Part shown: positions 24,880 through 33,137 of the stretch, in pieces
Layout: each line of letters opens with the position of its first letter
How positions within the stretch are numbered: the stretch's first letter is position 1
From: UMGS946 sp048421225
Lineage (GTDB): Bacteria > Bacillota > Clostridia > Christensenellales > CAG-138
Assembly (NCBI GenBank): GCA_048421225.1
Contig: DBFNRV010000006.1
Coordinates: 1 to 35,322, forward strand
DNA length: 35,322 bases
Reading direction: 5' to 3'
Translations under genes and position numbers: made by a program
The notes under the pieces: model-generated
The model's database searches: none
What the model was told of the DNA's origin: nothing
Seen by the model: the letters and a program-made list of their open reading frames with translations, nothing else

Positions 24880-25160
24880 ATATTACTAACAACACCCACG
24901 CTGCCGCAGCCATGAGCACATACGGCGAAGTCTTTTTGTCACCGTTCTCTTTCAGCAGCGATATTGCGGGATTTTCGTTACTGGAGAACAAACATGCATT
25001 GTTTCCAAAGGTTAATCTGGTTGTCGGCATGGGATTCATGGTTCACTACGCTGAAAACCTGATCTTCGTCCTATTCAACAGGGGTATCGGCTCCAATGCT
25101 GTCATACCTGTATTGTGCCGCTAAAACCTTAAACAGTCAATAAGGATATCGATTTATGTA
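24861..25160 (+). pseudogene. truncated IS110-family transposase
   Basis: The frame from ATG 24861 to TAA 25124 encodes the start of an IS110 DEDD (RuvC-like) transposase: IYPGVDITNNTHAAAA corresponds to the family YVGIDIAK.KH opening with the first catalytic aspartate, followed by SPFSFSSDIAGFSLL and HYAENLIFVLFNRG. The family glutamate in VGME is glycine here (VGMG). After the stop the same frame resumes with NLKQSIR, matching the conserved NLRKQSIR-type stretch, and then all similarity ends. The remaining DEDD aspartates, the C-terminal domain with its catalytic serine, and the right end are missing, so it cannot transpose on its own. Confidence 0.82.
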
Positions 25161-25195
25161 ACATATATGATTTTCTAGATAAATGGTGCAGATTC

Positions 25196-25224
25196 TTGAT
25201 AACGGTGTTATTATGCAGTATACT
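25196..25224 (+). promoter_or_regulatory. promoter of the sirtuin gene
   Basis: TTGATA (25196-25201), exactly 17 bp, TATACT (25219-25224). Only 33 bases separate it from the ATG at 25258. It lies just beyond the IS110 remnant. Confidence 0.75.
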
Positions 25225-25257
25225 TTATAAAAAAGCTGGAGGGCATAGCCATACATT

Positions 25258-25986
25258 ATGTTAAACATAGATAAACTCCGCAGCGCAATAGCTGAATCCA
25301 GTAATATTGTGTTTTTTGGAGGGGCCGGCGTATCAACTGAGAGCGGAATCCCTGATTTCAGAAGCAACAATGGAATATACGATGCGATACGGGGATTTGG
25401 TTATTCGCCAGAGATATTGCTAAGCCATGACTTTTTCATAGATAATACAGAAGAGTTTTACAGGTATTATAAGCTTACACTTGCTAAAACCGGATTTAAG
25501 CCTAACGCGGCGCACAATGCCCTGGCAAGGCTGGAAACGCTTGGCAAACTATCCTCAATAATTACTCAAAACGTTGACGGACTCCATCAGATGGCCGGAA
25601 GCAAATGCGTTTATGAACTACACGGATCCATATATAGGAATTACTGCATGAAGTGCCACAGGTTCTATGATATTGAACATATACATTCCTCAGATGGCGT
25701 ACCGCTATGCGAATGCGGAGGAATAATAAAGCCCGATGTTGTTCTGTATGGCGAGCAGCTTGACTGGAGCGTTGTTGATAGGGCTGTCAAGTCCATTATG
25801 GATGCTGATATGATGATAGTAGGCGGCACCTCGCTATCCGTTTATCCAGCAGCGTCACTGGTGGATTATTACCAGGGGGATAAGCTTTTCCTTATTAACA
25901 AATCCTCAACCCCATATGATGGAAGGGCTAACGAAATAATCAATGGACCGATTGGAGAAATAATGCAGGGTGTGATTAGAGCCTAG
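25258..25986 (+). CDS. cobB: NAD-dependent protein deacylase (Sir2 family)
   Basis: Sirtuin that removes acyl groups from lysines at the cost of NAD. The 242-residue protein has GGAGVSTESGIPDFR (21-35) for NAD binding, TQNVDGLH (103-110), the catalytic histidine in LHGSI (H122), and a structural zinc site from C130, C133, C151 and C153. GGTSL and the late LINK segment complete the Rossmann part. GGAGG at 25238-25242 is 15 bases from the ATG, unusually far; an ATT at 25255 would be nearer. The small gene at 26022 follows closely. Confidence 0.93.
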   Translation: MLNIDKLRSAIAESSNIVFFGGAGVSTESGIPDFRSNNGIYDAIRGFGYSPEILLSHDFFIDNTEEFYRYYKLTLAKTGFKPNAAHNALARLETLGKLSSIITQNVDGLHQMAGSKCVYELHGSIYRNYCMKCHRFYDIEHIHSSDGVPLCECGGIIKPDVVLYGEQLDWSVVDRAVKSIMDADMMIVGGTSLSVYPAASLVDYYQGDKLFLINKSSTPYDGRANEIINGPIGEIMQGVIRA

Positions 25987-26021
25987 TTATCCTTGGCATA
26001 ATAATGGTGAGGTGATTGATT

Positions 26022-26237
26022 ATGGAGCTTCCAATTGGTTTTTTGATGGCTTTATCCAGAGATATAGAGGCGTTGCGTTATTTTACGGATATGGACGAAG
26101 GAAGCCAGAAAACGGTTATAGATGCCGCCCGCCGTGCCAAATCAAAGGCGGAAATGGATGGTATTGTACAAGGGTTAAGGCCTGGAACGGATGTGTCGGC
26201 TTTTTTAAACCTGTCGCAGCCGCCTAAAGAGCTGTAG
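26022..26237 (+). CDS. small conserved-looking hypothetical protein
   Basis: A 71-residue protein (MELPIGFLMAL to SQPPKEL) with GAGG nine bases before the ATG. The sequence resembles short uncharacterised proteins common in Clostridia that begin MELPIGFxMAL and contain a helical SKxEM segment; this is recognition by pattern only. No membrane segment or known domain is visible. It is 35 bases behind the sirtuin gene and probably shares its transcript, which ends at the terminator at 26246. Confidence 0.6.
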   Translation: MELPIGFLMALSRDIEALRYFTDMDEGSQKTVIDAARRAKSKAEMDGIVQGLRPGTDVSAFLNLSQPPKEL

Positions 26238-26245
26238 GGGGACAT

Positions 26246-26270
26246 AAAAAGGCGTTGACAACGCCTTTTT
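26246..26270. terminator. bidirectional terminator
   Basis: AAAAAGGCGTT, loop GAC, AACGCCTTTTT: a perfect 11-bp stem with T runs on both strands. It separates the convergent sirtuin/small-protein unit and the glycosyltransferase gene. Confidence 0.9.
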
Positions 26271-26292
26271 AAATTGCATTATTACGGTGGGC

Positions 26293-27984
26293 CTATTCCT
26301 TATAGTTAGGGTTTAGCTGTATAGCTGGATACGGATTCCCAGTCATAACAGGTATTAAAGAGGAGTATTCGTAATTTGGATTATAAAAAGGGTCCCCAAG
26401 AGAAAGCATGGTTCTATATGAATCATAGCATCTGATAAGGTCGGAGTTATCCGCGTCCGCATAGCTCATTACTTCTCCATGATATAGGAAACGGGCAAAA
26501 GGCGTAAATATGCTGTGGAAGCCATACCTATATAGCCGTATGCAAAGCTCCGTGTCATAACCGATTGACTTAAAGGTAGTATCAAAACATCCGATATTAA
26601 AGAATGTTTCAGAATTTATCGCCATGCAGTATGCGCTCACTGCAGTTACATTTCTAAGGGTGTTTATAAAGCGGTTTTTTGATTGACCACCCAATCCATC
26701 GGGCTGCCCTCTGTAGGGACTGTCGGTCCAACCGCCTAAGCCTATTACCATCCCAGCGTTGACAATATTACCCTGATTATCTATAAGCTTTGGTCCTATC
26801 GCTCCTATGTTTTCACGGGTTGCCTGCTCGATGATCAGCTCAAAAGCATCGGGCGTTAACAATTCACAGTATGGGCTCAGAAAGAGCAGCGTGTCGGAGT
26901 GAATTTTAGAGGCTGCCTCGTTGAGCGCTTCAGGTATGCTAATTAAGGATTCGGAAGGTATTATTCGCGCAGCCTTATTTTTATCAAGAATAGAGTAATA
27001 TTTAGTAAGGCGGACATCCTTGCTGCCCATGTCAGCTATTATAAACTCATATTCATCATAGACGGTATTATCCTCAATAGATTCCAAACAGCGTCTGAGA
27101 GGCTCGTATGTATTGAGTACCGGTATAATTATGGAAAGCTGTTTCTTCCTGCTTTGAGAAAACCTCGCGTTAAAGCTGCCGGGATATAGTCCAGATGTTA
27201 CATAAACAGACTTTATCTTGTTCTTCAATATCTTCTCTACGTATTTCCTTCCGGATACAGGGTCAGCTTTTCCCTCAGCGTTTCCACGTGCTAAAATTAT
27301 TTTTGGCACATGAACTGCTTTAGACGAGTTGTCGGCGATCCTTAATGTAAAATCGTACTCGTCGGATGCGTTGAGCCCCTTTAGCCCTCCTGAGGACATA
27401 TATACTTCCCTAGACATCAATACTGGCCTTCCAATACTGTTATAGCTTAACAGCGTTTCCATTCCGAATCCGGGCTTTAAAATGGGTATATGCTCGCCAT
27501 TATCCAAAAGGCCGAATTCGTCGCCGAATGTGAGGTCACAGTTTCCATTATCGTTAATAGCTTTCACAAGCTCCATTAAAGCGTTAGGCATCAGTATATC
27601 ACCGGGGGTTAAGAAAATAATTAATTCACCATTTGATTTTTCGAATGCCGCCTTAATTAGGCTTTTTTCCTCGTCTATAGATACTATTAAATGTGCATTT
27701 GGCAATGCGCTGATCTTAGCAAGATCCTTTTGATTGTCTAAGGTGGATGAAATACATAGCTCCCATTGGGTGTATTCCTGTTTTATAACGGAATCAATAC
27801 TGGAAAGCGCTGAATTACGTGCGCCACCTTCATATGCAACTAATACGGAAATAAGCGGGGTTTTGCCCAGTTCTTTCATAGTTGTTTTGTTAATATAATT
27901 ATCGGGGTTAAATCCTGCGGCTTGTCGCCGCATTTCATCCCCAGAGTTTTTAACCGAACATACCGGCTTAACTTTATTATCCAT
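26293..27984 (-). CDS. tandem family-2 glycosyltransferase
   Basis: Two GT2 (GT-A) domains in one 563-residue cytosolic protein, of the type that builds cell-surface polysaccharide or protein glycans. Domain 1 (about 40-250) has SVLVAYEGG, LTFGDEFG and the ASDEYDFTLRIAD segment. Domain 2 (about 280-500) starts LSIIIPVLNTYEPLRRCLESI and has YRGQPDGLGG, SAYCMAINSETFFNIGCFD and the YDTELCIRLYRYG acceptor-side motif. The metal-binding position is weak in both: TPGD at 126-129 and LSPY at 369-372 instead of DxD/NND. ATG 27984 is preferred because GGAG lies nine bases upstream. No partner glycan genes are near. Confidence 0.82.
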   Translation of the reverse strand: MDNKVKPVCSVKNSGDEMRRQAAGFNPDNYINKTTMKELGKTPLISVLVAYEGGARNSALSSIDSVIKQEYTQWELCISSTLDNQKDLAKISALPNAHLIVSIDEEKSLIKAAFEKSNGELIIFLTPGDILMPNALMELVKAINDNGNCDLTFGDEFGLLDNGEHIPILKPGFGMETLLSYNSIGRPVLMSREVYMSSGGLKGLNASDEYDFTLRIADNSSKAVHVPKIILARGNAEGKADPVSGRKYVEKILKNKIKSVYVTSGLYPGSFNARFSQSRKKQLSIIIPVLNTYEPLRRCLESIEDNTVYDEYEFIIADMGSKDVRLTKYYSILDKNKAARIIPSESLISIPEALNEAASKIHSDTLLFLSPYCELLTPDAFELIIEQATRENIGAIGPKLIDNQGNIVNAGMVIGLGGWTDSPYRGQPDGLGGQSKNRFINTLRNVTAVSAYCMAINSETFFNIGCFDTTFKSIGYDTELCIRLYRYGFHSIFTPFARFLYHGEVMSYADADNSDLIRCYDSYRTMLSLGDPFYNPNYEYSSLIPVMTGNPYPAIQLNPNYKE

Positions 27985-28200
27985 AGCAAACATCTCCATA
28001 TAGGTATTGTTTACTTATGTCGTAATCCATATACCGGATAATTATATATTTGCCTTGAAATTGATTGATTTCTAGCGGGTGATTTTTTACTTGGTTAGTA
28101 AAATGAAGTGCGGCAAGGCGAAGAAGGCAAAGGAGTGTGACAGTTAAAAGAAAAAAAGATAACTCCCCTTTTTAAATAGACTTGAAATCGGCCTGACATA

Positions 28201-28253
28201 AGCATAAAAGACTAAAAAAGGCGCTTTTAGCGCCTTTTTTAGTCTTTTATGCT
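28201..28253 (-). terminator. terminator of the SpoIID-SH3 gene
   Basis: A perfect 24-bp stem (28201-28224 with 28230-28253) around the loop TTTTA. The core is GGCGC/GCGCC flanked by A6/T6, so it can act in both directions. It starts 11 bases past the minus-strand stop at 28264. Confidence 0.9.
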
Positions 28254-28263
28254 AGTTAAATAA

Positions 28264-31236
28264 TTATACTTCCAAATAATCTATTATGGCGAAACCCCAG
28301 TCGCCATTGTGCCTTATTAGGCACCAGCCACTTAGTGTATAAAAATACTCTACACTTGTGCCGGCAGGTAGAAGCCGTATTATACCGTATGATGTGCCAG
28401 GCCCTGTACGAAGATTTACTTTTGCGGAGCAATTCGCGGCCCTTATACCCTGATTGCCGTCAACGGGAGCTATTCCGATTGTTCCAGACGCCGTGATTTG
28501 CATATAAGCTTTATTTACATACCCCGTTGAACCATTGCAATAGACATAATACCATTCTTGACAATCCCCCAACACTGACATTACGGTTCCGCTGGGAAGA
28601 AGCTCAATTATGTCTGCCTCCATTGAGGCGCTTGCCCTAAGATTCAGCCGTCCAGTAGTAACACCTGTTGCGGGGGATGGTGGGGCGTCATCGTCTTGCT
28701 CGGGAACGCTTTCGATACGGACATAAGCGGCGTATAGATAACCGCGCATACCGTTATATTCAGCCTCATACCATCCGTTGTTCAGCGAATACAATGTAAC
28801 CTGCGTTCCCCTAGGCAGCTGTGTGATCTTTGGTGAGGAGGTTGAAGGCCCAGTTCTAAAATTGACGTTGCCGGTTGTCACTCCCCTTCCTATGGGTTCG
28901 CTATTCTCTTCAGAACCGTCTCCATCCGATGAATCGGAAGAATACGTTATCTCAACATAACTGCCGCTTACAAAACCTCTCCTGCCATTATACTCAGCCT
29001 CATACCATCCGCTGGTAAGGCCGTAAAGCGTTATTGTAGTTCCATTTGGAATTACGTCAATGACGCTGTAGCTGGTCGAGGGTCCGGTGCGGAAGTTTAC
29101 GTTGCCTGTCGTCAGGCCTAACCCAATGGCTCCATCCGGCAACTGGACGTATTCCCCGGTAATTCGTACATAATCGGAGTGGATATATCCCATTGATTCA
29201 AAAGCGCTTGAGTATGCGTAATACCAGTCTCCGGTTTTGCCATGGATTATCAGCCCGCTGTTTGCGCTGAGTTTACCCATGGATTGATAGGAGGTTGAAG
29301 GCCCAGTTCTAAAATTCACCCCGTTTTTAGTAACTACCGCGGTATATAGTCCTTCTCCTGGATCAGGTGAAGGTTCGGGAGACGGCGTGGGGTCGTCTGG
29401 CCGGCCGGTTATTTCTACAAACTGCTTTGAGACATAGCCGACTATATTTTGGACTACCGCGCAGTACCAATCTCCGTTAGCTCCCAGGATATAAACATCT
29501 TCGCCGGAATTGAGGCGCGTAATCACCTGGTAGGAGGTGCCGGGACCAACCCTGAAGTTAACCCCGTTTGCATTTATTTTGCCGTACGCTATTATGTTGG
29601 GTATGTTGGGCGTCGGGGATGGGGATACCGTTGGAGCCGGCGAAGCGCTCGGGCTTGGCGAGGGTGTTGGATCCGGTGTTTCTGCGGTAATCTCTACAAA
29701 GCTTCCGAGGATATATCCGATGCGACCGTCCTCTGTTACCGCATGGTACCATCCGTTTTCAATTCCAAGTATATCAAGTTTATGGCCTCTGTACAGCACC
29801 GTAATTATGCTGAAATCAGTAGAAGGTCCGGTACGGAAGTTTACGCCGTTAGCGGTGACCGTTCCACGAGCTATTATATCCCCTGGATTAACGGGCGGCG
29901 CAGTAGGTTCAACGCTTGGGGATGGGGTTATACCAGGGGTAGGGTTTTCCGGCTCGTTTACCGTTATAGTCGCAAATTCAGCGCCAGGGAAGTAGAAGCT
30001 AAGGATCTGCCTGTAGGTATGCCCGCTGTTAGCGCGCTGTTGAGCGCCTCTTTGGCTAAGGCCTACACCGTGCCCCCATCTGCAGTGGTATACATTATAG
30101 CCGCCGTCCACATTCTCACCCCAGTATATACGAAGCGAGCTATTGGAAAAAACCCCCGAATCGAGAAGGTCTGATGCAGGAAAGTCCAAGGTAATATTCC
30201 TCTGGGTGGTATCCGTCCCATCGCTCGAATTCGATATAAGCGCAGTCAATGATAGTGTCATACGGGTCATATTGCGCTGTGTATTTGGATGGCGCGGAGT
30301 GTTTAAAGAGGCCGAATTTATGGCGCTTATCCCCGTTACATTCAAGCCTGACGCTTCACGGGCCTTGTCCATTAGCATTGTATACAGGCGGCCGCTCGTC
30401 AAATTACCTTCGCCTATCGGGACAAATACTGTTTCAAGCTTGCTGTAGGGGTTGTCAAAATCGTAGCTGTCTATGTTTAAAGAATAAGCGCCATCGACAG
30501 CGCTGGATGACCAGGCATAGGAAGGCAGCGTAGTTTCTCCTCCATTGCTGGCTGCATAGTAGGTATATAAAATTTTTCCGTTATACTTAAGAACTACATC
30601 AATGGTTTGATCTACCGCAGCAAATACGTTTGTTGCCGATGGATCGTATCCCTTATAAACCTGCTCGGCGGAGCTGTCGCCTATATCATAACCGTCCCTT
30701 GGAGACATTTTATTGAAAACATAGCACTTCGCTGCTACAGCCTGGGCTTTAAGCGCCTCGATAGGGTAGGAATTGTTCATTTCATAGTTAACGACACCAT
30801 ATAGGTAATGAGCAAGCGGCACCTTGTTTACAACTTGAAGATATCCGTTCGAGGCCAATTTAATATAGAAATGGCCTAGATACTTTCGGGAATTTGTACT
30901 TAATTGTGCATAGCCTGCTGAACGGTTCATGTCCGTGCGCAAGATTGAAACGGAATCGCCTTCATATATAATTCCAGACGTAGAGTGAGAAACCCTAAGC
31001 TTGCTTCCAGCTTTGGAAACCGTAAGGGTACCGCCGCTAAAGGAGGCGCCGTTTTCCGCTATGAAATAGCGTCCGTTAATGCTGAAACCGAGCGTTGTAG
31101 CATTATTGGTTGAAAGCTTTACCCTGATGTAATCGTAATCAACATTTCCCGCAGCAACGGAATTTGTTATAGGAGCTACGGAAATCAAGGTGAACAGGAC
31201 CAGTAAAAAGGCAACTATATTTCTTTTGGTACGCAT
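28264..31236 (-). CDS. secreted SpoIID-domain protein with seven SH3 repeats
   Basis: 990 residues. A signal peptide covers 1 to about 29 (RTKR, hydrophobic core, SVAAG). The SpoIID/LytB domain covers about 130-430: HYLYGVVNYEM with the glutamate corresponding to the SpoIID catalytic residue (E152), EALKAQAVAAKCY, and WGHGVGLSQRGAQ. SpoIID enzymes are lytic transglycosylases acting on stem-peptide-free glycan during engulfment. From about 458 to the end come seven bacterial SH3 repeats, most with NFRTGPSTSY, separated in the first part by Pro/Thr/Ser linkers. SH3 repeats usually bind cell wall. There is no transmembrane anchor like that of classical SpoIID, so this is a paralogue and may work on the vegetative wall. 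Confidence 0.9.
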   Translation of the reverse strand: MRTKRNIVAFLLVLFTLISVAPITNSVAAGNVDYDYIRVKLSTNNATTLGFSINGRYFIAENGASFSGGTLTVSKAGSKLRVSHSTSGIIYEGDSVSILRTDMNRSAGYAQLSTNSRKYLGHFYIKLASNGYLQVVNKVPLAHYLYGVVNYEMNNSYPIEALKAQAVAAKCYVFNKMSPRDGYDIGDSSAEQVYKGYDPSATNVFAAVDQTIDVVLKYNGKILYTYYAASNGGETTLPSYAWSSSAVDGAYSLNIDSYDFDNPYSKLETVFVPIGEGNLTSGRLYTMLMDKAREASGLNVTGISAINSASLNTPRHPNTQRNMTRMTLSLTALISNSSDGTDTTQRNITLDFPASDLLDSGVFSNSSLRIYWGENVDGGYNVYHCRWGHGVGLSQRGAQQRANSGHTYRQILSFYFPGAEFATITVNEPENPTPGITPSPSVEPTAPPVNPGDIIARGTVTANGVNFRTGPSTDFSIITVLYRGHKLDILGIENGWYHAVTEDGRIGYILGSFVEITAETPDPTPSPSPSASPAPTVSPSPTPNIPNIIAYGKINANGVNFRVGPGTSYQVITRLNSGEDVYILGANGDWYCAVVQNIVGYVSKQFVEITGRPDDPTPSPEPSPDPGEGLYTAVVTKNGVNFRTGPSTSYQSMGKLSANSGLIIHGKTGDWYYAYSSAFESMGYIHSDYVRITGEYVQLPDGAIGLGLTTGNVNFRTGPSTSYSVIDVIPNGTTITLYGLTSGWYEAEYNGRRGFVSGSYVEITYSSDSSDGDGSEENSEPIGRGVTTGNVNFRTGPSTSSPKITQLPRGTQVTLYSLNNGWYEAEYNGMRGYLYAAYVRIESVPEQDDDAPPSPATGVTTGRLNLRASASMEADIIELLPSGTVMSVLGDCQEWYYVYCNGSTGYVNKAYMQITASGTIGIAPVDGNQGIRAANCSAKVNLRTGPGTSYGIIRLLPAGTSVEYFYTLSGWCLIRHNGDWGFAIIDYLEV

Positions 31237-31284
31237 ATGAAAACACCCCCAAGACTATACACAATAATCCATTAAACTTTATTT

Positions 31285-31293
31285 ATTATAGCA
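31285..31293 (-). promoter_or_regulatory. extended -10 box ahead of the SpoIID-SH3 gene
   Basis: On the minus strand TGC-TATAAT at 31293-31285, an extended -10, with no clear -35 match. It lies 49 bases before the ATG. A sporulation sigma promoter cannot be excluded. Confidence 0.4.
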
Positions 31294-31319
31294 TATAATC
31301 GGATAGATTGAGATAATAT

Positions 31320-31432
31320 GCGGGTTAATTAATAAAGAGTTCACAATTTTCAGCCCTTAATAAGAAGGAATCAGCGTACCATAACTTGAAAATACGAGTA
31401 ATTTTTACCTTAAGTCAATTAATAAAACCCGC
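31320..31432. repeat. distant inverted repeat in a divergent intergenic region
   Basis: GCGGGTTAATTAAT (31320-31333) and ATTAATAAAACCCGC (31418-31432) are near-complementary arms about 85 bases apart, in the 264-base gap between the divergent SpoIID-SH3 and superoxide dismutase genes. AATTAATAAA also occurs in both arms as a direct repeat. Function unknown. Confidence 0.4.
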
Positions 31433-31500
31433 ACCTCGAATTTTGTATTTGAATACGATTATAGAAAGCCCCAAAGAGATCGTTTAGGAGGAGCATTTAT

Positions 31501-31998
31501 ATGATGACATCATATTATACAAAAACTTTTGCAGCGTTGATGCTGTTGCCGCCTGTGGCAAGAGCTTCGATAAGGGGAAGCGCGGAATACCCCGGGTTAA
31601 GGGGAAACCTGAACATATATCAGGCGGACGACGGCCTGCTGATAGCAACGGAGATATGGGGACTGCCTACAAAGCAAGGGGAATGCGAAAACAACATATT
31701 TGGTATCCATATCCATGAGCATGGAAGATGCACCGGTAATGAAAGCGACCCCTTTGCCGATGCGGGCGGGCACTATAATCCACGTCATTGCCCACATCCT
31801 GCCCATGCGGGAGATATGCCGCCGTTGTTCGCGTTTAACGGCTATGCATGGGGAGCGTTTTATACAAAGCGCTTTGCGGTTGATGACGTGGATGGGCTGG
31901 CGGTGATAGTTCATAGCCAGCGAGATGATTTTACATCTCAGCCAGCAGGGGATTCAGGAAAACGTATTGCTTGCGGCGTAATAAAGATTATTGGATGA
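31501..31998 (+). CDS. Cu/Zn superoxide dismutase-like protein
   Basis: 165 residues. Ligand motifs of Cu/Zn SOD are present: GIHIHEHG (two copper histidines), GGHYNP (bridging histidine), CPHPAHAGD (zinc histidines and aspartate), IVHSQRDDF (fourth copper histidine) and the active-site arginine in GKRIACGVI. The protein therefore looks metal-competent, unlike the copper-site-deficient Bacillus YojM. There is no convincing signal peptide; the N-terminus (FAALMLLPPVARASIRGS) is only mildly hydrophobic. TAGGAGGAG lies about 7 bases before ATG. A terminator follows directly, so the gene stands alone. Confidence 0.87.
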   Translation: MMTSYYTKTFAALMLLPPVARASIRGSAEYPGLRGNLNIYQADDGLLIATEIWGLPTKQGECENNIFGIHIHEHGRCTGNESDPFADAGGHYNPRHCPHPAHAGDMPPLFAFNGYAWGAFYTKRFAVDDVDGLAVIVHSQRDDFTSQPAGDSGKRIACGVIKIIG

Positions 31999-32009
31999 TC
32001 AATTATTCG

Positions 32010-32044
32010 AAGCCCGCGCTGTAACATTATCAGAGCGGGCTTTT
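32010..32044 (+). terminator. terminator of the superoxide dismutase gene
   Basis: AAGCCCGC (32010-32017) pairs with GCGGGCTT (32035-32042), with inner CTG/CAG pairing, followed by TTTTGAGC-type bases. It also lies just past the convergent degV gene. Confidence 0.8.
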
Positions 32045-32052
32045 GAGCATAG

Positions 32053-32895
32053 TTATTCTTTTCTTATAAAAAGTATTCCCAGGGTAAACGGACCGCAATG
32101 GTTTGAGATACTACATCCGGCGCGGGTTTCAATTATTTCTTTGAAATTTCCGTATTCCTCAACCGACTTTCGAACTGAATCCACTATTTCAGGGGTACAC
32201 GCAGGATGCGTGATAAATACCCTGTCATAAACTATATCGTCCCTGCCCTCAAGCCGGTCGCGCACATATTTTCGCAAGGCGCTGTCAAATGATCCCCTAT
32301 ACTTTTTACCAACTCCCATCTTGCCGTCCTTAACCTCAATACACGGCTTTAATCCAAGGATGTTGCCGCCAAGCGCTGCCAGGGACGAGCAGCGACCGCC
32401 CTTATATAGATAATCAAGCCTTTCAACGACAAAACTTGCTTCAACCCTGTTTACAAGTTCATCCAAGCGCTGTTTTATTGTTTCTGCGGGGAGACCTTGC
32501 TCTGCCATTTGGGCGGCCTCCATAACTATATGACCGCTTCCCGTAGACAGGTTGCGCGAATCAACCAGATATACATTTTCAAATTCACCTGCCGCAAGCA
32601 CAGCATTTTGATGGCATACAGAGAATTCAGAGCCTATATTTATATGTACAACTGAATCCCCGTTGCTGGTAAGGCGGCTGAACGCGTCGTAGTAATCCGA
32701 TACTCCAACCGCTGCTGTTTTGCAAAGCTTGCCGGTGGAGTCAACATATTTAAAAATATCCACAGGCGTAACATTCACTCCGTCACGAAGCTCTTTGTCG
32801 TCAATTATTATATAGAGTGGAAGTATTTCTATATTGAACCGTTTTATAATATCGCTAGATAGATCGCACGTGCTGTCCGCGCTTATGCGTATCAT
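32053..32895 (-). CDS. DegV family fatty-acid-binding protein
   Basis: 280 residues of the DegV/FakB fold, which binds a fatty acid and in some bacteria presents it to the kinase FakA for phosphorylation. Visible are the N-terminal ISADSTCDLS, TAAVGVSDY for the usual TSxPS loop, INIGSEFSV, VDSRNLSTGSG, and ERLDYLYKGGRCSS with the family arginine-glycine. AGGAGG is seven bases upstream of the ATG. No fakA gene is in the window. A consensus promoter precedes it. Confidence 0.9.
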   Translation of the reverse strand: MIRISADSTCDLSSDIIKRFNIEILPLYIIIDDKELRDGVNVTPVDIFKYVDSTGKLCKTAAVGVSDYYDAFSRLTSNGDSVVHINIGSEFSVCHQNAVLAAGEFENVYLVDSRNLSTGSGHIVMEAAQMAEQGLPAETIKQRLDELVNRVEASFVVERLDYLYKGGRCSSLAALGGNILGLKPCIEVKDGKMGVGKKYRGSFDSALRKYVRDRLEGRDDIVYDRVFITHPACTPEIVDSVRKSVEEYGNFKEIIETRAGCSISNHCGPFTLGILFIRKE

Positions 32896-32962
32896 ATGAT
32901 CCTCCTAAATATTAAGATAAACATTGATTATAGGTTTCATATAAAATAACCCATATTTTTAA

Positions 32963-32991
32963 AGTATACCAATAGGCTGCCGTGTTGTCAA
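32963..32991 (-). promoter_or_regulatory. promoter of degV
   Basis: Minus strand TTGACA (32991-32986), 17 bp, TATACT (32968-32963): nearly the full sigma-A consensus and the best promoter in the window. The leader to the ATG at 32895 is about 60 bases. Confidence 0.85.
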
Positions 32992-33086
32992 ATATGATGA
33001 AAAGAAGGTTGGACGCACGCTTATGTCGGTTATATAAACATTAACTATTTCGCATAGCCGCCATGCACTAGAACTTAGCATAAAGC

Positions 33087-33115
33087 ATAAGAAAAGGCAG
33101 GAAGCCTCCTGCCTT
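33087..33115 (-). terminator. terminator of the serC-serA operon
   Basis: AAGGCAGG (33094-33101) pairs with CCTGCCTT (33108-33115). On the minus strand it is followed by TTCTTATGC, a moderate T-rich tail, about 20 bases past the serA stop. Confidence 0.75.
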
Positions 33116-33137
33116 AAAAGGGTTTTGTGCTGGAAAA

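Noticed and set aside
26012..26227. 71-codon frame overlapping the small protein gene in another frame
   Set aside because: Its composition (many G, R, C, W) is unlike a real protein, and the frame at 26022 has the proper start and spacing.
28640..29900. recurrent similar sequence units every 200-250 bases, looking like a possible DNA repeat array
   Set aside because: They are in-frame coding repeats of the SH3 domains, not CRISPR or intergenic repeats.
29449..30174. 241-codon plus-strand frame and overlapping 152-codon frame
   Set aside because: Both are antisense to the SH3 repeats of the SpoIID gene; the repeated codon pattern keeps the frames open. No ribosome site.
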